A DNA stretch of 64,000 bases, from the NCBI GenBank assembly GCA_947179485.1, contig OX359245.1, positions 76,185,067 to 76,249,066 of the forward strand, in the 5' to 3' direction. The translations under genes were made by a program, and so were the position numbers. The notes beneath the pieces were generated by a model. It had not been told where the DNA came from, did no database searches, and worked only from the letters and a program-made list of their open reading frames with translations. Each line of letters opens with the position of its first letter. Within the stretch, counting starts at the first letter, position 1. This DNA is from Allacma fusca. Lineage: Eukaryota; Arthropoda; Collembola; Symphypleona; Sminthuridae. Positions 1 to 12,200 of this stretch are shown here, piece by piece.

Positions 1-212
1 AAATCCGAAATATCTTCTTTGGCTTTCTGGGTTTCCTGGAGGGTTGCTTTGTGGTCTCCCTCGAGTTGTTTCAATTTGTTCAGTATTTCCTGTTGTTCCG
101 AAATCTGATGTAAAATTCTTTGTTTGAGACGAATTTCGTTCTCCTTTGCCTTGATTAATTGGGCTTGTAATCCCTGGATGATTAGGATTAATTCTCTCTT
201 TGTATGTGTCAT
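1..212 (-). CDS. Second coiled-coil ORF overlapping pol, cut by window edge
   Basis: ATG at 212-210 lies in the same phase as the 216-428 ORF and stays open to position 1 (at least 70 codons). The product is rich in Gln, Glu, Lys, Leu and Ile with heptad-like hydrophobic spacing. It may be the start of a longer accessory protein of the retroelement that continues past the edge. The pol frame is also open here, so one of the two frames is non-coding or both are used. Function unknown. Confidence 0.4.
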   Translation of the reverse strand, partial: MTHTKRELILIIQGLQAQLIKAKENEIRLKQRILHQISEQQEILNKLKQLEGDHKATLQETQKAKEDISD

Positions 213-3200
213 CAGTTATTCTGGTTGAACCTCGTCTTGTGATTTCTCCACTTGTGGGCAGAAACTTGACGTTTGAGGTTTTGTCTCCTGAATTAGCAGT
301 TCTAAGTCTGCGATTCTCTGTTTGATGTACTCTTCCTGAGCTGCGTACTTCCAAATTTTTATTTGGACTAAATTCCTCTGTTGTTTCAATCCCCTTATCT
401 CGTCCCTGATTTCCTCTAGGGTGTTCATTTACTTTCGAGCGAGTGAAATATGGGTAATTTTTATCCAAAAATTCCCTATTATCTGAATAATTTTCTGACG
501 AAAATTTTCTTACTTGTGTGCTTGAATGCTTAGTAGTACCTTTTCCTCCTTGAGTGTTATCTTTGTGTTGATGTAGTCCCTGGTTTGGTTTCCCTCCTTC
601 ACTTGGGGTGAATTGAGAGTGTGAGTAATTTTTATCACAAAATTCTCCTCTCTGTTGTACTGGTTGAGCTTGGTCACTTGAGCTGTCTGAGCAATTTTCG
701 GATGAAAATTCTCTAGTTATTTCCTTGGTTTGAGCAGGTTGAACTTTAAAAGTCACCTTCTTGCTCGTAGTTGAACTGTTATCTGAAGTGGTCGAACTCT
801 TAAGAATTGACCGTGGCTGACTCACTGTAACTTTTCCACACTTGTTCCAATTTCGTTTTGTTACCAATTCCACTATATCGGAATCTAAATCGTAACTATA
901 CTCGTCCTCAATGTGTTCTCGCTGCAGGCACTTCTTAAGCCTCTCCACATGGACTTTCTGTCTCTTTTTAGAATTCCTAAGGTCTTGAATGATATAATTG
1001 TCTTTGGCTAAAACTTCTATGACTACAAAGGGTCCTTTGTAAGGGTGAAGAAAGCGTTCGCTCTTTCCAACTATCCTGGTCGGTGTAAAGACTCGCACTG
1101 TGTCTCCGATGTTGAATTTAACGAACCTTCTTTTCCTATCATACCAATCCTTACTGTAGTCCTGACGTTCCCTTATCTTAGCAATAGCTTTTTCTATTCT
1201 AGTAGTGGCTTCCTCAGCACTCATAAAATTAGTGTCGACGCTGCTTAAACACAGTTGTAAGTTAAAATCATATATGGGTTGTCGCCTAAACATCATAAAA
1301 TAAGGAGTTTCTTTGGTCACGTCATGGTGACTGCAATTGTAAGCATTTATTAGAAACGGTAAACAACTGCACCATAATGCTTGCTCTTTTTGAGTATAAT
1401 GACTCAGCATAGTGCTTATAGTCTGGACCATTCTTTCTATTTGTCCAACACTATTATGTCTTAGTGCTGTAGATGTAGAATGGTTCATGCCTAATCGGCG
1501 AAGTAATGCTTGAGTGATTTCCGCTCTGAATTCGGATCCTCCGTCACTCAGCAAGTTTTTGAACAGTCCGTATTTTAAAACTACTTTGTGAAGCAAAAAT
1601 TCTGCTATCCTGTCAGCAGTTTTATCTGGAATTGCTTCTGCGATCACGAACTTTGAAACATAATCCTGTGCGATTATAATGTACTTATTCCCTTTTATGC
1701 TAATTTGCATGGGTCCAATGAGATCAATACATAATGCATCTCCTACATTCTCTATCCTAATTGGATGAAGTAATCCTGCTGGTTTCATTCTCATGGATTT
1801 AGCTGCTTGGCAACTTTCACATGACATGACATATTTTGCCACTGAGACGTTCATTTTTCTCCAAAAATAATTTTTGTTGAGTCTATGAAGAGTTTTCTGG
1901 AATCCTAAATGTCCTCCGCATAGGATCCCATCGTGAGCTTTTGATAGTAGGAAATTTCTAAGTACTCGGGGTACGTATAACTTACGTCCATCTTTATGTA
2001 CTATAGTAAGAATCCCTTCTTCATCAATTTCATATCGGCTATACTTTTCCTTGTCCTTCCACTTTAACGTATGCCGCATCTTTATTTTGTCCATGATGAA
2101 TAAACAGTCTGGATCGTCCCTTTGCATCTCCTGCATGTTATGTTCCTCTAACATAGTAACTTGCTCTTCATCTTCAAGTATCCTACACACGGGTTTGTGT
2201 GTGGAAGAAGTATCTTTGCTCCCTTCGCACCCCTGTAGTGCGTGAGCTCCTGGAACAAATTTTATTGCTCTATTTAATGACATGTCCTCAGTTTTCTGAG
2301 CGTCTTTATCCTTTGGGTCTTCATCCTGTGAAAGACATAGTGAATGTGACGTCTTTTTACTTGTCACAACACCCTGCCCTTTCAAAGGTTGAATCTTCCA
2401 TGATCTTCCATCGGTGAATTTAATTTCACCTTCCCGGATATTTTTCCTCAGCTCTTCCACTGTGGTTGCCAGTAGAGAGTAATTATCTTCATTATCTGGA
2501 TTCTCTGTGGATATGTACGTATGCGACGGCGGAGGGTTTTTGTTTTCCTCCGACTCGCATGCTGCCGATCTTCGTTGGATATTTTTCATCCATTCATCCA
2601 CATCTTTGGAAATCTTCATCGCCTTGATTCGCTGTGGGGTATCAAGATCCGGATTGTTAGCATATCCTGGACTTTCTGCATCAGGAACTTGATCAATCTT
2701 CCTGGCAGATTGTGCAGTGTATGTCTTCAATTGCGAAATAACTTCCTGTTTGAGCTTCCATTCGTCACCTTTTGCTGGCGTTGGATTCCTCCAAATTTCT
2801 TCAAATGCAAACCATTTCTCCTCATCTGTGGGATCGTGTCCGGATGGAATGTGATTTTCCACACTGAACTTTTCCTGTCTCAGTGTCGGTCGGTCGCATT
2901 CCTTTTGGACGTTCCTATCTTCATCCGTGAGTACCAATTTCTTGGCCTCTGCAGGACTGGCGGGATGGGTGGGCGGGTTAGTTGAGGACTTCTCTTGTGT
3001 AGTCTCAGCTGCCTGGCTCACCAGATCCGCTGTCTCCTGATTCTTCAAAGTTTGATCATGGACTTCCTTATCGGAGTCTACAATTATGGCTGGTGGTGGA
3101 TGTACAGCTTTAGTTTCAGCCTCACCTGCCCCATCCATTGTTGTGAATTCCATTGTACTCCGTGTCATCTGCTCTTGGGATTTTGGTGAATTAATGTCGA

Positions 3201-6200
3201 CCTTCCCGTTGGCTGGACTTTGTGACGTTATTGCTGTCGTTGACTTTGGAGTAGGAGACCAATCAGTCCCCATTCCAATGTCAGTGATAGTATTTCTGTC
3301 AAAATCTTCATGCTCATTTTGGACTTGAGCTTCCTTTGGCGATAAAAATTCCTTCATATCTAACTCATTTATTGTAGCATTGTGAAGCTCTATATCTTGT
3401 ATTAGTTTGAGATTTTTCTCGTAGATATACTCATTGGTATATTTCCAGGTATTTTCATCCTCTAGTGGGTCATCCTCCCGAAATTCGTGGATTGTAATGA
3501 TGTCATCGACGGATAATTTCCATTCTTTGAGCGCTGAGTAGCTGTGTGTAACTTCATTAACACGGCTCTTTACGCTCATTGTATGGTTCTCCCAATCCGT
3601 TTCCTCCAAATTCGGTTGAGGTACTAAAATTTCCACTTGTGATTTGCCTTTACGCCTGGGTTGACCTTTCAATCTTCCTGACCATGGATTTTGTCGCTGT
3701 GGGATTATGGCTTCCTCTTCGTCTGAGGATTGACTTTCGTCATCCGTCCAATATTTTCCCTTATAGCTTTCCCTGGTCGTAAGGCTGGCTGCACACGCTG
3801 GTGGTGGCATTGTTATGTTCCCCTGAGGGATTTGTTTTTGCTCTTCCAAAGCAATTTTGTGCTCTTTGACCGGATCTGGGTCAAATTCGATCACTCGGTC
3901 CTCTGTATCTTCTAAATCTTCCTTTGTATAGGGTAATGGAGCTCTGGATAGAAAGTCTGCATCCAAGTGTAATGCTCCTTTCTTGTATGTGACTTGAAAG
4001 TCAAATTCCTGTAGTTTATTTACAAACTTGCTTATTCGGTGGTTTGGATCTTTTTGTAATCTTAAGTAGCACAATGCTAAATGATCTGATCTGATTAAAA
4101 ATTTTCTCAAATAAAGATATTGTCTGAATTTGCGAACTGCATATACGACTGCTGCTAGTTCTAATTCTGTGACTGAGTAATTCTTTTCTGATTGAATTAG
4201 TGTCCTTGAAGCATAAGCTATTGGATGTTCTCCTCCATCATCTTGAAGTATACAGCATCCTAGTCCTGAGATTGATGCATCTGTATGTAGTATGCAATCC
4301 AACTCTGGGTTGAAATGAGCTAGGACTGGCTGTGTCATTAACTTGGTTTTGAGAATGTTGAAGGCAATTGTTGCATCTGCACTCCATTGGAAGCATCTTA
4401 TGCGTTTTTGTCCTTCAGATTTCCCTTTACTTCCAATCCATGATTGTGAGATGGGACTAGCAATTTTTGCGAAGTCCTTGATGTATTTTCTATAGAAACT
4501 GCATATTCCGAAAAATCTTCTAGCTTCTGTTTCGGATTTTGGTATTGGCACATGTCTAATAGCGTCCACCTTTGCAGGATCTGGACTGGTGCCTTCCCTG
4601 GATACTTTGAATCCTAAAACAATTACTTCAAAATATCCGAATTTGCATTTCTTTGGCTTGAACTTAAAGTTTTTGTTGCTGGCTCTTAACATCAATTCTT
4701 CGAGAGATGCTAATTTGTCCAAAAGATGAATTCCATAAGAGATTACATCATCTAAATATACCATGGCTCCCCTAAATTTGAGTGAGCCCAGCATTTGATC
4801 TGCTGCTCGCTGAAAAGCTGACGGTGCAATCTTGACTCCCATAGGTAGTCGTTTGAATGCATATAATCCGTCCTGTGTAATGAAAGAGGTTATAATTTGA
4901 TCATCCTCGTGTATTAATAGTTGAAAGAAGCCTGACTCCATGTCAAGAGTGTCGAACATTGCAGATTTTCCAAATTGCATAAGTATGTCATCTATTCTTG
5001 CTAAAGGGTAAACTTGATCTGTGATAGTTTTGTTTAACGCTCGATAATCCACAACTGATCTAAATGTTCCGTCTTTCTTCTTGATGAGAAATAGTGGACT
5101 GCTGTACGGTCCATTCACTTCCTTAATAATATCTGCATCTAACATCTTTTGTACTTCCTCTCGTACTTTTTGTCGTTCCATAGGTGAGCAAGGGAAAGGT
5201 TTTGCCTGAACGGGTGGATTATTTCCCGTATGGATCCGAATGGGATCAATCCACGCTGGTTCTTTCAAATCTCCCTTGTTAAATGCGAAACATTCTGGAT
5301 ATCTTGTCAACAATGCTCGGTACTTAGCTCTTCCTTCTTCATCGAGCTCTTCATTGACGTCGAAACAATCGAGCTGTTCTTGTGTGAGCCTTTTATGAGC
5401 ATCACGTAATTGGTTGCGTTTGATTTTAATGAGATCAAAATTTTCCTCAGCATGACCTATAGCTGTACGTCCATACATTGTCTGTGGGCATGGAGCTGGA
5501 TTAAATACATATGCGAAAGGTTCTTCATTTGGTACTACACCTGCGGCTACTAAAAGTCGCTTGCTGGTGTAAAGCTTTTCTGATGGTTGCAAATAAAAAT
5601 CCTTTTTGATACGTTTTGGAATTTGTATGGGCACTTTCATGTGTCCATAGGCTGGTATTGTGACTGCTTTTCGAGTCCTGCACATCATGTTCCTTGGTCC
5701 TTTGACTTCATGAAATGAAAAAATTGACCTGACAAATTCTATGTCGGCCTTTTTCTCTCCGACGTAGAGATGAGTGTCTCTAGTCATTGGAACTGTTTGA
5801 AATTGGTCACTCCGTATTTCATTATTCTTGTAATCCAACGTTATTCCATAACGTGATAAAAGATCTTCACCTATAATCATTCGTGGTTCTAGTGTTTCCA
5901 TCACTAGACCTTTGAATAAAAGCTTTTCACCTTCAATCATCATTGTGAATTTGGTGAGACAAATTGGTTTTACCAATTCCGCATTTGCCACTGCTACTCG
6001 CAGAGCGCTTGGAACTTCCTTTATTTCCGCACATCTTGGTACTAAGTTTCTTTGGATACAGGATCTTGTTGCTCCTGAGTCTAGTAAAGCTGGTATCATC
6101 ATACTGCATATTTGTACTTGTAAAGTTGACTTATTGCCGTTTGATAAACGACATGGGTTGAGATCAATAATTTCTAATTCTTCGTCGTCTTTTGACTGAC

Positions 6201-6297
6201 TTTCTACTCTAGTTGCTATAATTGCATTCATTCTTTCTTGGATATCTTCAGTTACTGGGGGTGCGTCCCCCTCTGTGAGTTTCCCGACGGATATGGG
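1..6297 (-). CDS. pol: Ty3/gypsy-class Pol polyprotein (PR-RT-RNase H-IN), 3' end outside window
   Basis: The minus-strand frame is open from just after a TAG at 6298-6300 to position 1, about 2,099 codons without a stop, checked codon by codon. Order of domains: aspartic protease with DSGA near 6067-6081; reverse transcriptase with YLDD at 4747-4758; RNase H (HTDAS near 4270-4290, ending DADFLSR near 3940); a spacer of roughly 650 residues (about 1955-3930) that I do not recognise; integrase HHCC zinc region (about 1795-1955); and catalytic Asp at 1723-1725, Asp at 1543-1545 and Glu at 1435-1437 (D-59-D-35-E). A GPF/Y-like module lies near 920-1020, followed by a hydrophilic tail. RT-RNase H-IN order is that of Ty3/gypsy elements. 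The first in-frame ATG is at 6231, but translation probably enters by a -1 frameshift from gag. All catalytic residues I could check are intact, suggesting a young or active copy. The C-terminus and 3' LTR lie left of the window. Confidence 0.93.
216..428 (-). CDS. Small coiled-coil ORF overlapping the 3' part of pol
   Basis: A 70-residue frame beginning ATG at 428, directly after an in-frame TAA (TAAATG), runs inside the pol frame in another phase. It is rich in Glu, Lys, Gln, Ile and Leu with heptad-like spacing, so it probably forms a coiled coil. The pol frame over the same bases encodes hydrophilic, low-complexity sequence. I do not recognise a family. It could be a third ORF of the retroelement or chance. 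It is followed 3 bases after its stop by another ATG in the same frame (ORF at 1-212). Confidence 0.4.
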   Translation of the reverse strand: MNTLEEIRDEIRGLKQQRNLVQIKIWKYAAQEEYIKQRIADLELLIQETKPQTSSFCPQVEKSQDEVQPE

Positions 6298-9200
6298 CTA
6301 GATTGTCTTTTGTGTGGGCAATTTCTCCTCAGGTGGCCCATCTCTCCACATCCGAAACACTTTAGGTCGGTTTGAGTGGATTCTAGCGCCAATTGTCCCG
6401 GTATCGGTTGTGACTGCTCCTGGCGGTCTGGTTGATTTCTCCAAGAGTTGTTTCTGTCATTGCTTTGGCTGTTCCGGTCCCTGGAGTTAGTTCTACTCCT
6501 GTTGTTATTGTTATTGTACTGTTGGGGTCGCTGACCTCCTTGGCTATTGTTTGGCTGGTAACCCTGGTTCTGGTAACCTTGTGGGTTGGCCTGAATTTGT
6601 TGCATGCCAGGGTTGGCGTACCCTGCATTTTGCCCTTGACCGTATCCTTGTTGAGGTACGTATCCTTGAGATGGTCCATACCCTTGGGTAGGTACATAAC
6701 CTTGAAATGGTGCATAACCTTGTTGTGGTGGGTATCCTTGATTCGGATTAAACCCTTGGGGTGGCATAAAGCCTTGAGTTTGATTAAATCCTTGGCTGTT
6801 ATAGCCGTTGTAGGACTGGTTGTATCCTTGGTTCATCTGCTGGTCATTCCACTGACGGTTTCCCTGATTGTTAGGGTTGTTGTTGTAGTATTGTCGGTTC
6901 GGACTTTGTCTAGATCCGAAGTTCTGGTTCCTCTGAGGGTAACCTTGATTGTTGGAGTTGTTGCCATCATTTCTGTATTGAGGCCTACTCCTATCTTGAT
7001 TATTGTAGAATCTCTCAGGTGTTGGAGATCTACCTCGATTCCCATAGTTTCTTCGGTCATCATACCCTTGGTTGTTACGTCCCCTGTCCGGGTAGTTGTT
7101 ATTGTTACTGTAACCTGGGCTGGAATTCCGTGAGTTATTGAAGTTTCCCTGACCTGGACTTCGTCCCCGTTGGTCATTGGGTCTATTTTCGGGTCTCCTA
7201 TAGTCCTGTTGTTCTCTCACTGCAGCTATTTTCACTACAGTTGTTTCCGCTGGAACTGGTTTCATCCCGGAGGTTAATTTCTCTAACATTTCTTGGACTT
7301 TGGCAAATCTTGTCTCAATAGATTCCGCGCCGTCCGTCTTTCGGTCTTCGTCATACTGTTTTATTCCCTCTATGAAATCTGCTACAGTCCCTGCTGTCCA
7401 TCCTCGGCAGAAAACTATGTATTCGGACGTTAACCCTGCGCGTAAGAGTCTGATTTTCTCCAGTTCGGGCATAAATCTGTCGACCCTATTGATTAGTGCT
7501 AATTTCGCATCTATGTATGCACATGGATCTTCATCTGTGTTCATCTTTCGCTTTTCCATCAGTGTACGTATCATTTGGTCGGTAATACTATACCTGATTA
7601 AAAATTCCTCTCTAAATTCGTCCCAATTTATGGTATCGTAAGGTAGTTCCTCATGTAATCTTCGTTCGGCAATCCAATTTCTGATCCAATCCCTGACGGG
7701 TGGGTCAAAGATGATCTGTACGTATTGCATCCTAGTTATAATGGTATCTCCTCCGAACCTGTTGGTTTGGAGTTCGGCTGTTGCGAAAGCTGTCTCTGGG
7801 TCATCTACACCCGGTTTGAATTCTACTTTGGGAAACATGAGGGCGGTCATGTCGTCGTCCAGATGTCTCCTTGGAATTATTCGTACTTGTTCTTGGTCTG
7901 CAACTTCCTCAATACGTATTCCCTGATTGCGATTGAGTGGTACGTATGGGTTGATGATGTTAACGTTGACCTGGTTGAAGAAATTATTTCTGTTCACAAT
8001 CTGCCTATTCCTCCAGTTGTCGAAGGCCTCGAAGTCGTGAGGGTTACTTGAGTTGCTACTACTGGAGCTGGATGATGAGCTACTTCCTCCGGAACTCCCG
8101 GGGTCACTCCTTGCTCTCTGTCTGCCTCCAATGTGTCTACCTCCTCTTGAGCCTCCTCGACCTGCATTTGACCTTTGTTGAGATGGTCGCTGATTGTGGG
8201 AGTTATTGTTATTAGCTCCTCGTGACTGGTTTCCTCTCCCGGACCCACTTGGTCCTGGGCCTGGTGGTCTGGGTCGGTTATTTCCAATTTGACGGCGTGC
8301 TCGTAAGGGTTTACGTCTCTTTCTGACTTGAGTGAGTACAACTTGAGTTTCCGGACTAAGGTCTCGGAGTCGGATCCTTGGGAAGAAGTGAGTTTCTCCG
8401 GTGTTGTCCACAAATCGGACTTCCTCTTGTATTTCTTCGTCTCTTTCGATTGCTCTGAACGCTGCGTCGTAGGCGTCGTCTATCGAAATTCTTATGGTAA
8501 ATTGACCTGGTACTTCCGGGATAATGAAGTCCTCTTCGTCAACTCCAATAAAGATGTGCTCTGTCTCTACGCTAGACTGTGCACTGCTATGCTGACCACT
8601 CTCACGTCTCGGAGTGTCTCTCTGTATTACCTGCTCTTCTTCTTCCTCGCTGGACGTGTCACTCAAGATTTCTACGTTAGGGTCGTGAATTAATCTATTC
8701 AATGCCTCTTGGTGGTCGTGTTCGTTCTCGATTTCTTCCAAGAAGCCTGGTGGTACCCTTTGTCTGCGAACGCCGTTTGGTAGACTGATGTGTCGATGGT
8801 AAAGTCTGAAATTGGGTGCGATGTAGCTGGAGATCTGCCCTGGATCTAACGATCTTCGGGTGATTATATTCCAGAAGGTAAATATCGGGTGTTCACTCAG
8901 AACAATTTCTTCGTGTTCAGCTCTTGTGGCCGCAAATGCTTCAAAGTTTGAATCCCTTGCTGGTCTGAACCTTCGTTGTATGATACCGTCCCTTCTGTTG
9001 TAATAGATCAGGCGTCTCACTTGACCTGTCCAAGTTGCTTCGTTTTCTACCCCCTGGTTTCTGAATCTGTCTTGTCGTCGCGCGATCTTAGAGTATTGTC
9101 TTACTGTTATCCTGCTTGGTACTAACTCGTCTTCGGTTGCTTCGTTCTCGCTGGTGTACACTCTACCACTGGGTCCTGTCCAAATGTTAACTCCGTATTG

Positions 9201-12200
9201 CAAGTCGTCAAGCCAACTGACTTTACCTTGACTTGTGGTTGGAGTTGTTGTTACTCGAGATGGTCCTGCTACTGCTGAATTTGGTCTGACGGGGACAGCT
9301 GAAGCTGTCGGTGTCGTTGGTCGGTTTGCTGACCTGGTTATGAACCTTCCGGTTGGTCTAGCTGGTACTGCAAAAGTCGTTGCTGCACGTGTCGTAGATG
9401 CAGGTGTTGCTGTCCGTGACCTTAGGGTGTCACCTTGAACGTATGACTCGTTGCTTCTAGATGTCTGTTCCGAAGGGGGTGGTTGTGGTGCTGTTACGAG
9501 CTCTCCACCTTCTATGATGGTCCTGTCGTTGTTGGTTGCTCGTTGCAGGATGTCTCGACCTCGTAAACTGTGGCGGTGTATACCTGTGCGTCCTATCGGT
9601 AGACTGTTGTATAGCGAGCCTCTCGGTGATTGATAGATGGTAAATCTGTCTTGGGGTCTAAATGCCTGATAGTAAGTACCTGTGTCAGAATTTCTGATGG
9701 TATTTGCAATAGTCAATGACGGATTCTGTTCCCGTAGTTGTCTCCCTACTTGCACCAATGTTCTTAAAGCTGTTTCACTAACGTCAAGTGGCGGTGCTCG
9801 CAACGCGTGCACGGGTGGATGTACGTAGATTCGACCTCCCGGTGACTGGTAAACTCGGTGTACCAGTTGGTCGTTATTGTTGGCCTGGATGGAATCGGTG
9901 TTGACGTACAACTTTGTTGTTGTTAAATCCCTCTTAACGGTAGCCTGTGATGTACTACCAATTTGGGTGGTCTCGACCTCCTCAGTTGGTGTCTCCAAAT
10001 CGTCTTGGGTGGGTTGAGGTCTAAATTGCAGGTTAGGTTGAGTTGGTCGATTTCTCGGCGTATTTTCCGTTGAAACCTGTCTGTTTTGACTGGTTGGTGA
10101 GATGTGTGCTGGGTTAATCTGCTGTGTTGTCTCGTGAGAGTTGCTGTGTCGGCTTGACTGTCCTCTGTCACCCGTTGCGGGTGCTGAGCGACAGGAATTA
10201 CTGGACCTCGGGGTCACTCTCGGTTGTGCCGTAGAGCTCCCTGTTGGCGTCTGATTACCTGTCTGGACTGTGGGTGATGTAGTGGGTGCTCTTGGGCTAC
10301 CCCTCTGTATGGTTGTCTCGCAACGGCTGTTGCTTGGTCTCTCACGTGTCGTAATCCCTTGTGGACTGGTTCTGGGATTTAAGTTACTGTTCTCCTCAGC
10401 ACTATTTACCCTGTAATGTCTTCTCACCGATTTCTGGAAAAGTTGTGACCTAGGTGATGAGTAATCTACCTGGTTACTGTCCGTCACCTGGTTACTTGGT
10501 CTGCGATGGTCACGATCGGAGTTACTCGACTTCCGATTTCGAGGAGTTGTTAAACCTGCTTGAAGCGTCGATGAGGCTATTGCCTGGGCTATAGCCTTAT
10601 TGATTGAGCTTGAACTGGTATTCAAGCTTTCCGGTGAAATTCTTCGTGACGTAACGGGTTGTACTGTAGGTTCGCCTGAGATGGTCCTTAGCGTAGATCT
10701 AGATGCTGGTTCTAATAAACCCGTAACCGGATTCCGTGTTACTGGTGGGTTTCGTTGTTCGTACCTAAGGAACCTGCTAATGATGTCGTCAGCACTGGAG
10801 TCGATTACACTTTGTTGGGTGGTCCCGTTGTTATTTGAATCTTGTTCTGGACCTGGCCTACTCTCGTCGCTGACTCGTCTTTCTTGTCGTGGTTGACCAA
10901 ATTCTAGATTTTCGCTAAGTCTTCCGGATTGTATCACGGTTGTGTACCTAGGTGTATCGTTGAAGAAAATCTGGCTATCCTGGTGTGCCTGGTGACTTCT
11001 CAACGACAATACCCGGTGCTCTAAGAGGTTTCGGATAACGTCTGTGGGGATGAAAATGTTGTCCCTGACGTTCCGACCGTACTCGAAGGCACGTGTACGT
11101 AACACTTCCCTTTCTTCCCTATTCGGATCTCTGTTATTGTCCCGTCTGTGGGTGACTTCAGCTAATCTAAGGAAAAAATGTGTCCACTGGACTGTACCTG
11201 TATAAAGATTTTGAGCTAACCTGTGATACACCTCTATCAGTTGTCCTTCCAATCCTCGAACTACCAGAAAATTTTCCACTGAGTTCCGTTGGAAGCCTGC
11301 GGTGGTCACTAATTGTTGAAACGAACCTGCTGGTACTATCACACCTGTACCTGTCACTAATTGTACGAAATTTTCCTCCACTCTTTGGATGTTATCTTGC
11401 CCTTCTCTGATCGGTGGTAACTGATCCTCGACTGGGCCTTCCTGTTCTGTAGACTCAGACACCCGGCTGAGTGTCCTTTGAAAACCTACGTCTCCTCTAT
11501 TGGAAAATCCTGGAGATGGTCTTGATAGAAACCTGTCTCGTACAAGTTGTTGTATGTCTGGTTGTTGAGAAACTGTAGTATTCGACTGTGAAGCCTTACG
11601 GTGGTCACTGATGCTTAAATTTGATAACTGCTGATTTAATTGAGTAGTGACCTGGTCACGATCACTCCCTATACTGTTATAAGTACGTGGCAATCCTGTT
11701 GGTGAGTCACCTTGTTCGCTCTGTTCAGTTGACTCGTCCGATTGAGTTATTGCTAAATTGTCCCTAAATGATGAGTGTGTACTGAGATTTCCTGGCTGGA
11801 TAATCTCTGGTGTACTTGTTGCTATAGCAATTGGTCTATTGGAATCCTCCAACTCATCCAATTCCGTTGAGCTTTGCTGATTAACCTGTTGTTCTGTTTG
11901 TCCAGTAGCTTTGCTGCACATTCCTTGACTTTGTACATCCTGTTGGGATTGTACACTCGTATCTTGAGGAATGTCTCCGTTGCCAACTGGGTTTGTCAGG
12001 TTGCTGACAACCACATTGTTGGGTGATTCAGTGGTCACTTCTTCCATCTCACTTTCTGGAGTTGCGAATCCTTGCTCGCCCTCCTCTATGCTTGTGTGAT
12101 TGCTTCCAGGATCCGTGATGATTTCAAATGATGACGTGGCAGCGCTACTAGTTGGTCTTTCCTCAGGTTGATTGAATTGCGACAGGATTTCCTTGATCGT

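Noticed and set aside
1045-3915. Plus-strand ORFs of 60-154 codons
   Set aside because: They are shadows of the pol frame, which shows domain-level conservation on the minus strand.
6432-7133. 233-codon plus-strand ORF opposite the Gag repeat tract
   Set aside because: It is antisense to the QGY-rich and Asn-rich Gag coding sequence; its Val/Leu-rich composition is the complement of those codons.
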